DNA of 64,000 nt, taken from Acanthornis magna (Eukaryota; Chordata; Aves; Passeriformes; Acanthizidae). The notes below the pieces were generated by a model. It searched no databases, was not told the DNA's origin, and saw only the letters and a program-made list of their open reading frames with translations. The translations under genes were made by a program, and so were the position numbers. Every line of letters starts with the position of its first letter. The stretch's first letter is position 1. Location: assembly GCA_036785705.1 (NCBI GenBank), contig JAWUZG010000160.1, positions 558,001 through 622,000 on the forward strand, written 5' to 3'. Of the stretch, positions 1 through 12,300 are shown piece after piece.

Positions 1-249
1 CTCCCAGTGCCCCCCAGTCCCTCCCAGTGCCCCCCAGTGCCCTCCCATCCCCTCCTACCCTCTTCCAGTGCCATCCCAATGCCAGCCCAGTGACTTCGCA
101 GTGCCCTATAACACCCTCCCAGTCCCTCCCAGTCCCTCCCAGTCCCTCCCAGTGCCCCCCAGTGCCCTCCCAGTCCCTCCCAGTGACCCCCAGTACCTCC
201 CCACCCCCTCCCAGTGCCCCCCGCCCCTCCCAGTGCTCCCAGTACGCAC
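1..249. repeat. CELF3 intron 9 minisatellite
   Basis: Variants of a 10-bp unit, tccctcccag / tgccccccag, fill the stretch on the plus strand. I see no exon in it. Confidence 0.8.
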
Positions 250-315
250 CAGTGTAGTGCTGCATGCCGGCGTACGCCTGCTGCAGGGGGTCCCCGGGGG
301 CCGCGGGGCTCTGGG
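250..315 (-). CDS. CELF3: CELF3 coding exon 9 (divergent domain, last in window)
   Basis: The exon encodes [22 protein letters not shown], matching the family motif [14 protein letters not shown]. The donor is gtgcgt. The downstream exons with RRM3 are outside the window. Confidence 0.9.
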
Positions 316-3300
316 CTGGGGGCACAGGGGGCGTTAGGGGCGGGCCCGGGGGGGCTCGGGGGGGCGGGGCGGGGTCGGGGGGCACCTGGGAAGGGGGGCA
401 CGCCCCCGGCGTAGACGGCGTCGGGGGCCGGGGGTCCGGCGGGCTGCGCGGGCACCGGGCTGTAGCCGTTGACGCTCAGCGGGGCCGCGATGGCCGGGAC
501 GGGGGTGGCCGCCATGGCCGGGGGGGTGCTGGTTCCTGGGGACAGCGCCGTCACCGCGGGGACATCACGGGGACACCCCCGGGGACACCCCCGGGATGGT
601 GGGGACACCACAGGGGACACCACCATAAGCACAGGGGACACCCCCAGGACATCGGGAACACCACAGGGGACACCCCTGGGATGTGGGGGGCACCCCCGGG
701 ACACCAGGGACACCACAGGGGGCACCCCTGGGATGGTGGGGACACCACAGGGACACCAGGGACACCCCCGGGACACCAGGGACACCGGGAGAACCCGGGA
801 ACCCCCAGGGTTGGGTGGGGGTTGGGTTGTTGTCCATGGTGTCCTTGTCCCATCCGCGGTGTCCTTGTCCCATCCGTGGTGTCCTTGTCCCATCCGTGGT
901 GTCCACACATGTCCCACGTCCCACCCCCAGTGTTCCCGTTCCATCCACAGTGTTCCCCCATTCCCCATGTCCCATCTCTGGTGTCCCCATCCCACCCCTG
1001 GTGTCTTATCAGTGGTGTCCCCATCCATCCACGGTGTCCCCATCCATCCACGGTGTCCCCATCCATCCATGGTGTCCCCCCACATCCCATGTCCCATCCA
1101 TGGTGTCCATCCCCTCTGTCCCCCATCCCCATGTCCCCTCCCCAGTGTCCCCAACCCTCAGTGTCCCCATTCCAGGTGTCCCTCCCCAGTGTCCCCATCC
1201 CCACCATCCCCCATTCCCGTGTCCCCCCCTCAGTGTCCCCAACCCCACTGCTCCCCCTCCCTGCTGCCTTTCCCCATTGTCCCCATTCCAGGTGTCCCTC
1301 CCCATTGTCCCCCATGTCCCCCACCCCCGTGCCCCCTCCTCATTGCCCCCATGGTCCCCACCCCCACCACACCCCATCCCCATGTCCCCTCCCCACTGTC
1401 CCCATCCCCCCACACGCCACCCCCATGTCCCCTCCTCATTGCCCCCATTGTCCCCATTGTCCCCATCCTCACCACACCCTATCTCCATGTCCCCCATCCC
1501 CATGTCCCCTCCCCATTGTCCCCTTGTCCCTGTCCCCACCACACCCCACCCCCATGTCCCACATCCCCATTGTCCCCTTGTCCCTGTCCCCACCACACCC
1601 CACCCCCATGTCCCCTCCCCATTGTCCCCATCATCCCCACCGCCATGTCCCCCGTGCCCCTCCCCGCTGTCCCCATTGTCCCCATCCCCCCACACCCCAC
1701 CCCCATGTCCCCCCGGTCCCCTCCCCGCTGTCCCCGCTGTCCCCTACCTGAGGAGGGTGGCAGGGGGGTGGCGATGAGCCCGTTGGGGTTGACCGTGCCC
1801 ATGTGCTGCATCTGCACGGCCATGGTGGCCATGGGGCTGAGGTAGGCCGAGTGCGCGGCCACCAGGGCCGCCTGCTGCTGCATCAGCTGTGGGGACAGCG
1901 CCACTGTCACTGTCACTGTCACTTCAACCACCCATCACCACCAGGAAACCCACCCCAGTGCCACCAGGGCCGCCTGCTGCTGCATCAGCTGTGGGGACAG
2001 CGCCACTGTCACTGTCACTGTCACTTCAACCACCCATCACCACCAGGGAACCCACCCCAGTGCCACCAGGGCTGCCTGCTGCTGCATCAGCTGCGGGGAC
2101 AGTGCCACTGCCACCACTGCCACTGTCACTGCCACCACTGCCACCACCCACCACCGCCAGGAAACCCACTCCAGTGCCACCAGGGCCGCCTGCTGCTGCA
2201 TCAGCTGCGGGGACAGTGCCACTGTCACTGTTGCCACCACTGCCATTGTCACTGCCACCACTGCCACCACCCACCACCGCCAGGAAACCCACTCCAGTGC
2301 CACCAGGGCCGCCTGCTGCTGCATCAGCTGTGGGGACAGCGCCACTGCCACCACCCGCCACCGCCATCACGGGGAGCCTACCCCAGTGCCACCAAAACCC
2401 CGGGATATGGGACTGTCATGTCCCCAAGGATGTCACTCCAGTGCCACCAGCGCCACCTGCTGCTGCATCAGGTGTGGGGACACACCTGGCCACCGCCATG
2501 GCCACCACCTGCCACCACCACCATGGGGACCACCCCAGTGCCACCAAAACCCTGGGATATGGAACCATCATCTCCCCAAGGATGTCACCCCAGTGTCCAT
2601 CCCATCCCAGTGTCCATCCCCTTCCGGTGTCCATCACCCATAACCATCATGTCCATGATCAGGGTGTCCATCCCCCATCCCCTCCAGTGTCCATCCCACC
2701 CCAGTGTCCATCCCCCATCTCCTCCCAGTGTCCATCCCCTCCAGTGTCCATCCCCTCCCAGTGTCCATCCCCCATCTCCTCCAGTGTCCATCCCCTCCCA
2801 GTGTCCATCCCATCCCAGTGTCCATCGCCTCCAGTGTCCATCTCCTCCTGTGTCCATCTCCTCCAGTGTCCATCCCATCCCAGTGTCCATCCCCTCCAGT
2901 GTCCATCCCCTCCCAGTGTCCACCCCCAACCCCATCCCATCCCCCACCGGGGTGTCCATCCCATCCCATCCCCCCAAACCCAAAACCTGTCACCCCAACG
3001 ACCTCATCCTGGATTCCGGGGGGTCCCACCCTTCTCCCCAGTGTCCCCAGTCACTTCTAGTGTCCCCAGTGTCCCCAGTCCCTCACAGTGTCCCCAGTGT
3101 CCCCAGTGCCCCCAGTCCCTACTAGTGCCCCCAGTGCCCCCAATGTCCCCAGTGTCCCCAGTCCTTCCCAGGCCATCCCAGTCCATCCCAGTGCCCCCAG
3201 TCACTCCCAGTGTCCCCAGTGTCCCCAGTGTCCCCAGTCCCTCTCAGTCCATCCCAGTCCATCCCAGTGCCCGTACCGCCTGCGTGTAGGCGCTGTAGGC

Positions 3301-6300
3301 ACCGAACTGGAGGGCGATGGGGCTGAACATGCCCAGCTGGCTGGTGACCCTGGTGTCCCCAGTGTCCCCAGTGTCCCCAGTCCCTCCCAGTCCATCCCAG
3401 TCCCTCCCAGTGCCCGTACTGCCTGCGTGTAGGCGCTGTAGGCGCCGAACTGGAGGGCGATGGGGCTGAACATGCCCAGCTGGCTGGCCACCTGCTGCAT
3501 CCGCCGCAGCCCCCGCTCCTTCTCCGTGTCCGCAAACTTCACCACCAGGCTGGACGAGGCGCCCTGGGGGACACCGCAGGGGTCACTCGGGGTCACTCGG
3601 GGTCATTTGGGGTCACTCAGAGTGGGAGAGGTGATGGGGAGGATGGTTGGGTTGTCACAGGGTCCAGGGATGGGGACACAGGGATGGGCTGAGATCACTG
3701 GGATGGGATGGAAGCCCAGGAATGGGGACACTGGGATGGACTGGGACCTGGGGATGGGGATGTGAGGACACTGGGATGGACAGGGACCTGGGGATGGGGA
3801 TGTGAGGACACTGGGATGGACTGGGACACCTGGGAGTGGGACACTGTGGTGGACTGGGACCCCAGGAACAGGGATATGGGGACACTGGGATGGGCTGGAA
3901 CCTAGGCATGGGACACTGGAATGGAGCGTGACCTGGGGATGGGGATATGGGGACACTGGGATGGACTGGGACCTGGGGATGTGGGGACACTGGGATGGAC
4001 TGGGACCTGGGGATGTGGGGACACAGGGATGGGCTGGGACCTAGGCATGGGACACTGGAATGGAGTGTGACCTGGAGATGGGGATATGGGGACACTGGGA
4101 TGGACTGGGACCTGGGGATGTGGGGACACTGGGATGGACTGGGACCTGGGGATGGGGACATGGGGACACTGGGATGGGGATATGGAGACACTGGGATGGA
4201 GAGGGACCTGGGGATGTGGGGACACTGGGACGGACTGGGAGCCCGGGGATGGGGACATGGGGACACTGGGATGGGGACATGGGGACACTGGGATGGGGAC
4301 ATGGGGACACTGGGATGGGCTGAGATCCCAGGGATGGGGACATTGGGTGGGGTGGGAGCCCAGGGCTGGGGACACTCAATGGTGGGATGGTGGTGGAGGT
4401 GACAAGGAAGGACGTGGTGAAGAGTATGATGGGGGGACAATGAAGGGGACGATGAAGAGGACAATGGTGGGGACAGTGGTGGGGATGATGAAGGGAAGTG
4501 GTGATGCAGTAACAGGGATGATGAGGATGATGAGGGGACGATGAAGAGGATGATGGGGACAATAGCAGCAGTGGTGGTGGGGATGATGGTTGGGTGGTAA
4601 TGGGGTGAGGATGATGGTGGGGTGACAAGGAAGGAGGTGATGAAGGGCAAGGTGCCGGGACAGTGGTGGGGATGATGATGGAGGGGACAAGGGAGGAGGT
4701 GATGGTGGGGACAATGGTGGGGATGAGGAAGGTGATGAAGAGGATGATGGTGGGGATGGCGATGGGGATGATGAGGGAGATGATGACAGGGATGATGGTG
4801 GGGATGGTGATGGGGATGATGAGGTTGATGATGATGGGGATGATGGTGGGGATGGTGGGGATGGTGGGGATGATGATGAGATTGATGATGATGGAGATGA
4901 TGGTGGGGATGGTGGTGGGGATGAGGAAGGAGATGATGAAGAGGACAATGGTGAGGACAATGGTGGGAATGATGATGGGGACAGCGGTGGGGACGATGGT
5001 GGGGATGACGATGGGGATGATGACGGGGACCATGGTGGGAATGGTGATGGGGATGATGATGGGATGATGGTGGGGATGGTGGTGAGGATGATGAGGATGA
5101 TGAGGATGATGATGAGGATGATGATGGGATGGTGGCAAACATGACAATGAAGGAGGGGATGAAGAGGACGATGGTGAAGATGATGGGGATGATGATGGGG
5201 ATGGTGGTGAGGATTACAGGGATGATGAGGATGATGAGGGGACAATGAAGGGGACAATGAAGGGGACAATGAAGGGGACAATGAAGGGGACAATGAAGGG
5301 GACAATGAAGGGGATGACGAAGGGGACAGTGGTGAGATGATGATGGGATAATGGTGGGGATGACGAAGGGGGTGATGAAGGGGACAATGAAGAGGACAAT
5401 GAAGGGGACAATGAAAGGGGTGACAAGGGGACGATGAGGAGGATGATGGTGACAACAATGGGGATGGGGGTGATGACGGTGGGGAGGATGATGAGGGTCA
5501 TGGTGGGAATGATGATGGGAAGCATGGCAGGGCTGATGAAGGGGACAACGATGAGGGTGGTGATGGGGACAATGAAGGGGACAATGACAATGACGATGGG
5601 GACGATGAAGGGGATGATGCTGAGGATGACAAAGGTGACATGAAGGGGACAGTGCTGAGGATGGTGATGGGGATGCTGAAGGTGACAACATTGAGAATGG
5701 TGATGGAGATGATGAAGGGGACACTGATGGGGTGACAAAGGTGACACGAAGGTGACACCACCAAGGACAGTCCCTCACCGGCAGCGTGCGGCTCCCGTGC
5801 AGGGCGGCGATGGCAGCCTGGGCCTCCGCGTGGCTCTGGAACTTGACGAAGGCGCAGCCTGGGGACATCGGGGCCGTGTCAGCTCTGGGGGGGCCCGGGG
5901 GGTCCCACACTACCCCCTGCACCCCCAGCACCCATGGACCCCCTCTGACCCCCCCCCAAACCTCCTTGACCCCATCCCTGTCGCATTTCTGCCCCAAACC
6001 ACATCCCTGTCGCATTTCTGCCCCTAAATATGTCCATCTCCTCCCAGTGTCCATCCCAACAAGGATGGCCCTGCCGCGTTTCTGCCCCTAAACCCCATCC
6101 CTGTCGCATTTCTGCCCCTAAACCCCATCCCTGTTGCATTTCCCCTGTAAATCCCATCCGGGTGGAGTTTCCACCCTAAATCCCAACCCTATTGCATTCC
6201 CCCCCTAAACTCCATCCCTGTTGTATTTCCACCCCTAAACCCATCCATGTTGCGTTTCTGCCCCTAAACCCCATCCCTGCCGTATTTCCCCCCTAAACCC

Positions 6301-9300
6301 CATCCCTACCCCACAGATCTCCCTGTCCCCACCCCAGGGACCCCCGAGGGACCCCCCGGAGCCCCGCGGGACCCCCGCCCCCCCGGGTGTCCCCACCTTT
6401 GCTGGTGCCGTCGGGGCCGCGCAGCACCGTGCACTCGTCGATGGTGCCGAAGGGCTCGAACATCTTGCGCACGTCCTCGTCCGCCTGCTGCTTGCTCAGC
6501 ATGCCCACGAACAGCTTCCGGTCCTCTGCGGGGACAGCGCGGTGACATTGGGACATGGGCATGGGGACAGTGCCGGTGGCACCAGGAGATGGGCATGGGG
6601 ACAGTGCCGGTGGCACCGGGACATGGGCTTGGGACAGTGCCAGTGGCACCAGGACATGGGCATGGGGACAGCATGGGTGGCACCGGGACATGGGCCTGGG
6701 GACACCGCGGTGGCACCGGGACATGGGCTTGGGGACAGCACCGGTGGCACCGGGACATGGGCCTGGGGACACCATCACCAGGACACCACGGGTGGCACTG
6801 GGACATGGGCTTGGGACAGTGCCAGTGGCACTGGGACATGGGTTTGGGGGCAGCGCCAATGGCACTGGGACATGGGCATGGGGACAGCACCGGTGGCACT
6901 GGGACATGGGCTTGGGGACACCGCGGTGGCACCGGGACATGGGCTTGGGGACACCGCGGTGGCACCGGGACATGGGTTTGGGGACAGCACCAGTGGCACC
7001 GGGACATGGGCACCCGACACCATCACCAGGACACTGTGGGTGGCACCGTGACACCATCACTGGGACACGGACACCGGGACACCGTAGGTGGCACTGGGCA
7101 AGGGGACAGCACGGGTGGCACTGGACACCGGCATGGGGACACTGACATGGGGACAGTGCGGGTGGCAGCAGGACACAGGCCTGGGGACGTCGTGGGTGGC
7201 ACTGGAACATGGACATGGGGACAGCACGGGTGGCACCAGGACACCAGCACTGGGACACGGGCACCAGGACACGGGCATGGGGACAGCGCAGCTGGCACTG
7301 GGACATGGCCTTGGGGACACTGCAGGTGGCACTGGGACAGGGCACAGGGACACCTGGATTGGGGACACTGGCACAGGGACACTGGCATGGGGACACCATG
7401 GGTCCCACAAGGACACCAGCACATTGTGGGTGGCACTAGGACACCAGCGTGGGGACACCGTGGCTGGCACCAGGACAAGGCACAGGGACACTGGATAGGG
7501 ACAGCAGTACAGGGACACTGCAGGTGGCACCAGGACACCGGCATGGGACACCAGCACAGGGACATGGGCCCTGGGGGACACCACGGCTGGCACCGGGACA
7601 CGGGCATGGGGACACTGCGGGTGGCTCCAGGACACTGCAGGTGGCACTGGGACACCGGCGTGGGGACACAGCACAGGGACACCCCCGGGAAGGCTGGAGT
7701 GAGGTGTGGGGATATTGGGGTTGGGATCCCAGGGATGGGGACACTGGGATGGACTGAGACCACCAGGGTGGGGATATGGGGACACTGGGATGGACTGGGA
7801 CATGGGGATGGGGACACGGATGGGCTGGGATCCCAGGGATGGGGACACTGGGGCCTCTGGGGATGGGAATTTGGGGACACTGGGATGGGCTGGGTCACCT
7901 GGAAAAGGGACACTGGGATGGACTGGGACCAAGGGATGGGGACACTGGGGTGGACTGGGACATGGGGATGGGGACACTGGGGTGGCCTGGGGTGACACTG
8001 GGTTGGGACCCCCAGGAATGGGAATATGGGGACACTGGGGTGGCCTGGGACCCCTGGGAATGGGGATACGGTGATAGCTCCTGGGGAACAGGGACAGGGC
8101 TGGGGACACCCCACCTTGGGGACAGCAACCCTGGGGGTGGGGACAGACCCAGGGTGGCCTTGGGGCATCTCCCCAGGTTTGGGGACAGGGCTGGGGGAGG
8201 GGTTCTCTCAGGGGGAATTTGGGGGTGTTTTGGGGGAAATTGGGGATGTTTTGGGGGATTTTTTGGATATTTTGGGGGATTTGGGGGTGTTTTGGGGGAT
8301 TTTGGGATGTTTTTGGGGATTTTGGGGTGATTTTGGAGTTTTTTGGGGGCGGTACCTCCTCGGCTCTCACTGTCCGCTGGCTTCACCTGGATGGGCCTGT
8401 TCATCTGGGGGGGGACACAGAGGGGGGATGGGGACACAGAGACCCCCCGAGACCCCCCCGAGACCCCCAGGGCACCCCGCACCTTCCCCACACACACCCC
8501 CCGCCCCCCAAAGATGCTCCGGTCGCCATGGCAACGCCGGCCCTGCATCCCGTTACCTGGCAACGGGAGCCGCTGCCACGGGGGGGGGAGGGGAGGGGAG
8601 GGGGGGCCCGAGGGGACGCGTTAATGAGCCCCCCCTCCCCCCCCGCGTTAATTAGGGGGGGATGAACCCACCCCCGCCCCCCTCCCCCCCCCCCCACACT
8701 CCGGAACCCCCCAGAGGAACGGGGCGGGGAGGGGGGGGGAGGGGGGAGGGCGCAGATGCGCGGTTGCCATGGCAACGGCCGGCTCCGCTCCATGGCAACC
8801 GCCCACTCATCCCCACAATTTACCCATCGCCGTTGCCCGGCAACGCCGCTGACGTCATCAGCGCTCGCGATAAACAATGACGGGGATGGGGAGGGGCGGG
8901 GGGGGGGGGGAGGGATGGAGATTTGGGGTGGGGGCGACCCCCCCCGGGCCTGGGGTGACCCCGACCACTCCCCAGCCCCGCGGGGAGGGGGGGGCGATGG
9001 GGCGGGGCGGTTTTTGGGGTGTTTTTCAGGGATTTCGGGGTGATTTTGGGGGGAATTCGGGCTGCGGGGGGGGTCCGGGGGGGGCGGGTCCATCCCCGGG
9101 TGACCCCGGGCGGGGCCTTCCCTTTCGCCGCCGAAAGCGAAGGTGGCCCCCCCCCCCCCAAATCCCCCCCGAACGCAGATGGCGCTGGAAATGCCCCCCC
9201 GGGGGGGTGGGGGTGGGGGTCGGGGGGGTTAATCCCCCCCTAATCCCCCCCCGCGCTGGATCAGCCCCGGCCGGGGGGGGGGGGCACAAAGCGGGGTGGG

Positions 9301-12300
9301 CAAAACCCCCAAATCCCACCCCAAAACCAGCCCGGGACCCCCAGTTTGGGCTCAGCGCAGCTCGGGGGGGGCGCGAGAAGGGTGGTGCCCCCTCCCCAAA
9401 TTTCCAGCCCCCCCTCCCGCCGAGCGGGGGCAGCTGCTGGGGCGGGGCCGCCCCTAATCCCCCCCCACCCCCCAAATCCCCCCCGGGATTTACGGCCCCA
9501 AATCCCAGGATTATCCCGGCGAGGCCAAATCCCCCCCGGGCCTGGCGGGACACACGCGGAGCCTGCGGGGGGGGCACGGAGACCCCCCCCCAAATCACCG
9601 CGGGACCCCCAAATTGCTCCCCGAACCACCCCGGGACCCCAAACCACCCCGGGACCCCCAAGGAAACCTCAACCCCCGAAAATCAGGGTGGGGGGGGAAT
9701 GGGTGATGGGACCCCCCTCCAGAATTAAATTTGGGGGTGGGGGGCACCCACAGGCCCGGACCCCCCCCCAAATTCCCACCCCCCCCCCCATTCCGGGCTT
9801 TGTTGTCTCAGGCCCGCCCGGCCGCGCTTCATTAGCGCCCGGGCCTCATTAGCGGCGCTAATTAAACACCCCGCAGATGGTTCGGGCCGCGCCCCCCACC
9901 CCAAAAATAAACCCCCCGCGGTGGGGGGGCTTGGGGGGTCCCGGAATGGGGTGGGGGTGGTTTGGGGGGTTTGAGGGTTATTTTTGGGGGGGGTTAAGGG
10001 TGATTTTTTGGGGTGATTTTTGGGGTTTTAAAGGTGATTTTTTGGGGGGTGTGGGTGATTTTTTGGGGGGGGGTTAAGCGTGGTTTTGGGGGGGGGTTAA
10101 GGGTCATTTTTGGGGGGTTTTGGGTGATTTTTGGAGGGGTTAAGGGTGATCTTTGGGGGGGTTTAAGGGTCGTTTCGGGGAGGGTTAAGGGTGATTTTTG
10201 GAGGAGGTTTCCGGGTGGTTTTTTGGGGGTTAGGGGTCATTTTTGGGGGCTAAGGGTGATTTTAAGGGTTTAGGGGTCACTTTTGGGGCACGTAGAGGTC
10301 AGTTTTGGGGGGTTAGGTGTGGTTTCTAGGGATTTAAGGGTCATTTTTTGGGGTTTTGCCGTGATTTTTAGGGGTTTAAAGGTGATTTTTTGGGGTTTTG
10401 CCATGATTTTTAGGGGTTTAAGGATGATTTTTTGGGGTTTTGCCGTGATTTTTTGGGGTTTCACAGTGATTTTTTTCTGGGGTTTCACAGTGATTTTTGG
10501 AGGTTTCACGGTGATTTTTGGAGGTTTCACAGGGATTTTTTGGGGTTTAAGGATGATTTTTTTGGGGTTTCAGGGTAATTTTCAGGGATTTAAGGGTGAT
10601 TTTTTAGGTGTTTTAGGGTGATTTTTGGGGTTTAACGGTGATTTTTTGGGGGTTTCAGGGTGATTTTGGGGGTGTCCCGGTTGGGGGGGTCCCGGGGAGG
10701 TTCTGGGGTGCCCCGGGGGGGTCCCCGCGCCCCCCACTCACCCCCGGGAGGGTTTTCTGCTCGTGCAGGGCGCTCTGGGCCTTCAGGGCCGACTCGCGGG
10801 CGCAGTAGGTCAGGAAGGCGCATCCTAAAGGGGGAGGGGGGCTCAGAAAGGGTCTGGGGGCGCGGGGGAGACCCCTGGGGTGGCACGGGGGGGCACAGAG
10901 CGCCCCAAAAGGGGCAGACCCCACAGAGAGCACCCGCGGCCCCACAGAGCCCAAATCACTGCCAGAGACCCCAAATCCTCCCCATAGACCCCAAATCCTC
11001 TCCACAGACCCCAAATCTCCCCCACAGACCCCAAATCCTCGCTGTAAACCCTAAATCATCCCAGAGACCCCAAATCCTCTCCACAGACCCCAAATTCTCC
11101 CCACAGACCCCAAATCACTGCCAGAGACCCCAAATCCTCCCTGTAAACCCTGAATATCCCCGGAGACCCCAAATCCTCTCCACAGACCCCAAATCCTCCC
11201 AAGAGACCCCAATTCACTGCCAGAGACCCCAAATCCTCACTGTAAACCCTGAATCTCCCCAGAGACCCAAAATTGCCACCACAGACCCCAAATCACTGCC
11301 GCACACCCCAAATCCTCCCTATAGACCCTAAACCCTCCCCACAGACCCCAAATCACCCCGCACACCCCAAACCCTCCCTGTAAACCCTAAATCATCCCAG
11401 AGACCCCAAATCGCCCCACAGAGACCCCAAATTGCCACCACAGACCTCAAATCACCCCATGGACCCCAAATCCTCTCTATAAATCCTGAATCTCCCCCCA
11501 GATCCCAAATTGCCACCACGGACCCCAAATTCCCTCCCAGAGCTGAAATCTTCCCCAAATCGCCTCCCCAGAGACCCCAAATACACCCACAGACCCTAAA
11601 TCGTCCCTGCGGACCCCAAATCACTGCCACACACCCCAAACTCTCCCTGTAAACCCTAAATCTCCCCACAGACCCCAAATCGCCCCTCAGAGACCCCAAA
11701 TACCTCCATAGACCCCAAATTGCCGCCATAGACCCCAAATCCCCCCGTGGGCCCTAAATCCTCCCCACAGACCCCAACTCGCCCCCAGAGACCCCAAATA
11801 CACCCACAGACCCCAAATCACCCCACAGACCCCAAATCCTGCCTGCAGACCCCAAATTGTCCCTAGAGACCCCAAATTCCCTCACAGACCCCAATCCCCC
11901 AGACCCCACATAGGCCCCTGGGGCCCCCAAAGTCCCCGATCCTCCTTTAGGCCCCGGACCCCAAATAGCCCCCAGGCCCCACATTTTGGGGCAGAGAACC
12001 CCCTAAGACCCTCCAGGCCCACACAGGGGTCCCCAAAATCCTCGGGGGTGGGGGTGGGCACCACCCAGACCTCTGGGACCCCCAAAACCCCCCTGGGAAC
12101 CCCCAAAACCCTCTGGGACCCCCCAAAACCCTCTGGACCCCCAAAACCCCCCAGCCTTGGGGTATAGCCCTGCCGGGGTTTTGGGGGTTCAGGGCCCCCC
12201 CGGGGGTTGGGATGGGGTCCCTGCCTTGGGGACACCCCCAGGGTGGCACTGTCACCGTGACACTCCCGTGGGGACACCCCCCGGCCCAGGGACCCCCCTG

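Noticed and set aside
3655..6054. A 799-codon minus-strand open frame rich in His, Pro and Ser
   Set aside because: It is the frame-open CCATCATCC-type array; only the short CELF3 exon 5 inside it is real.
9950..10690. Telomere-like ttaggg sequence
   Set aside because: Only scattered hexamers inside a longer G/T-rich unit; not an interstitial telomere array.
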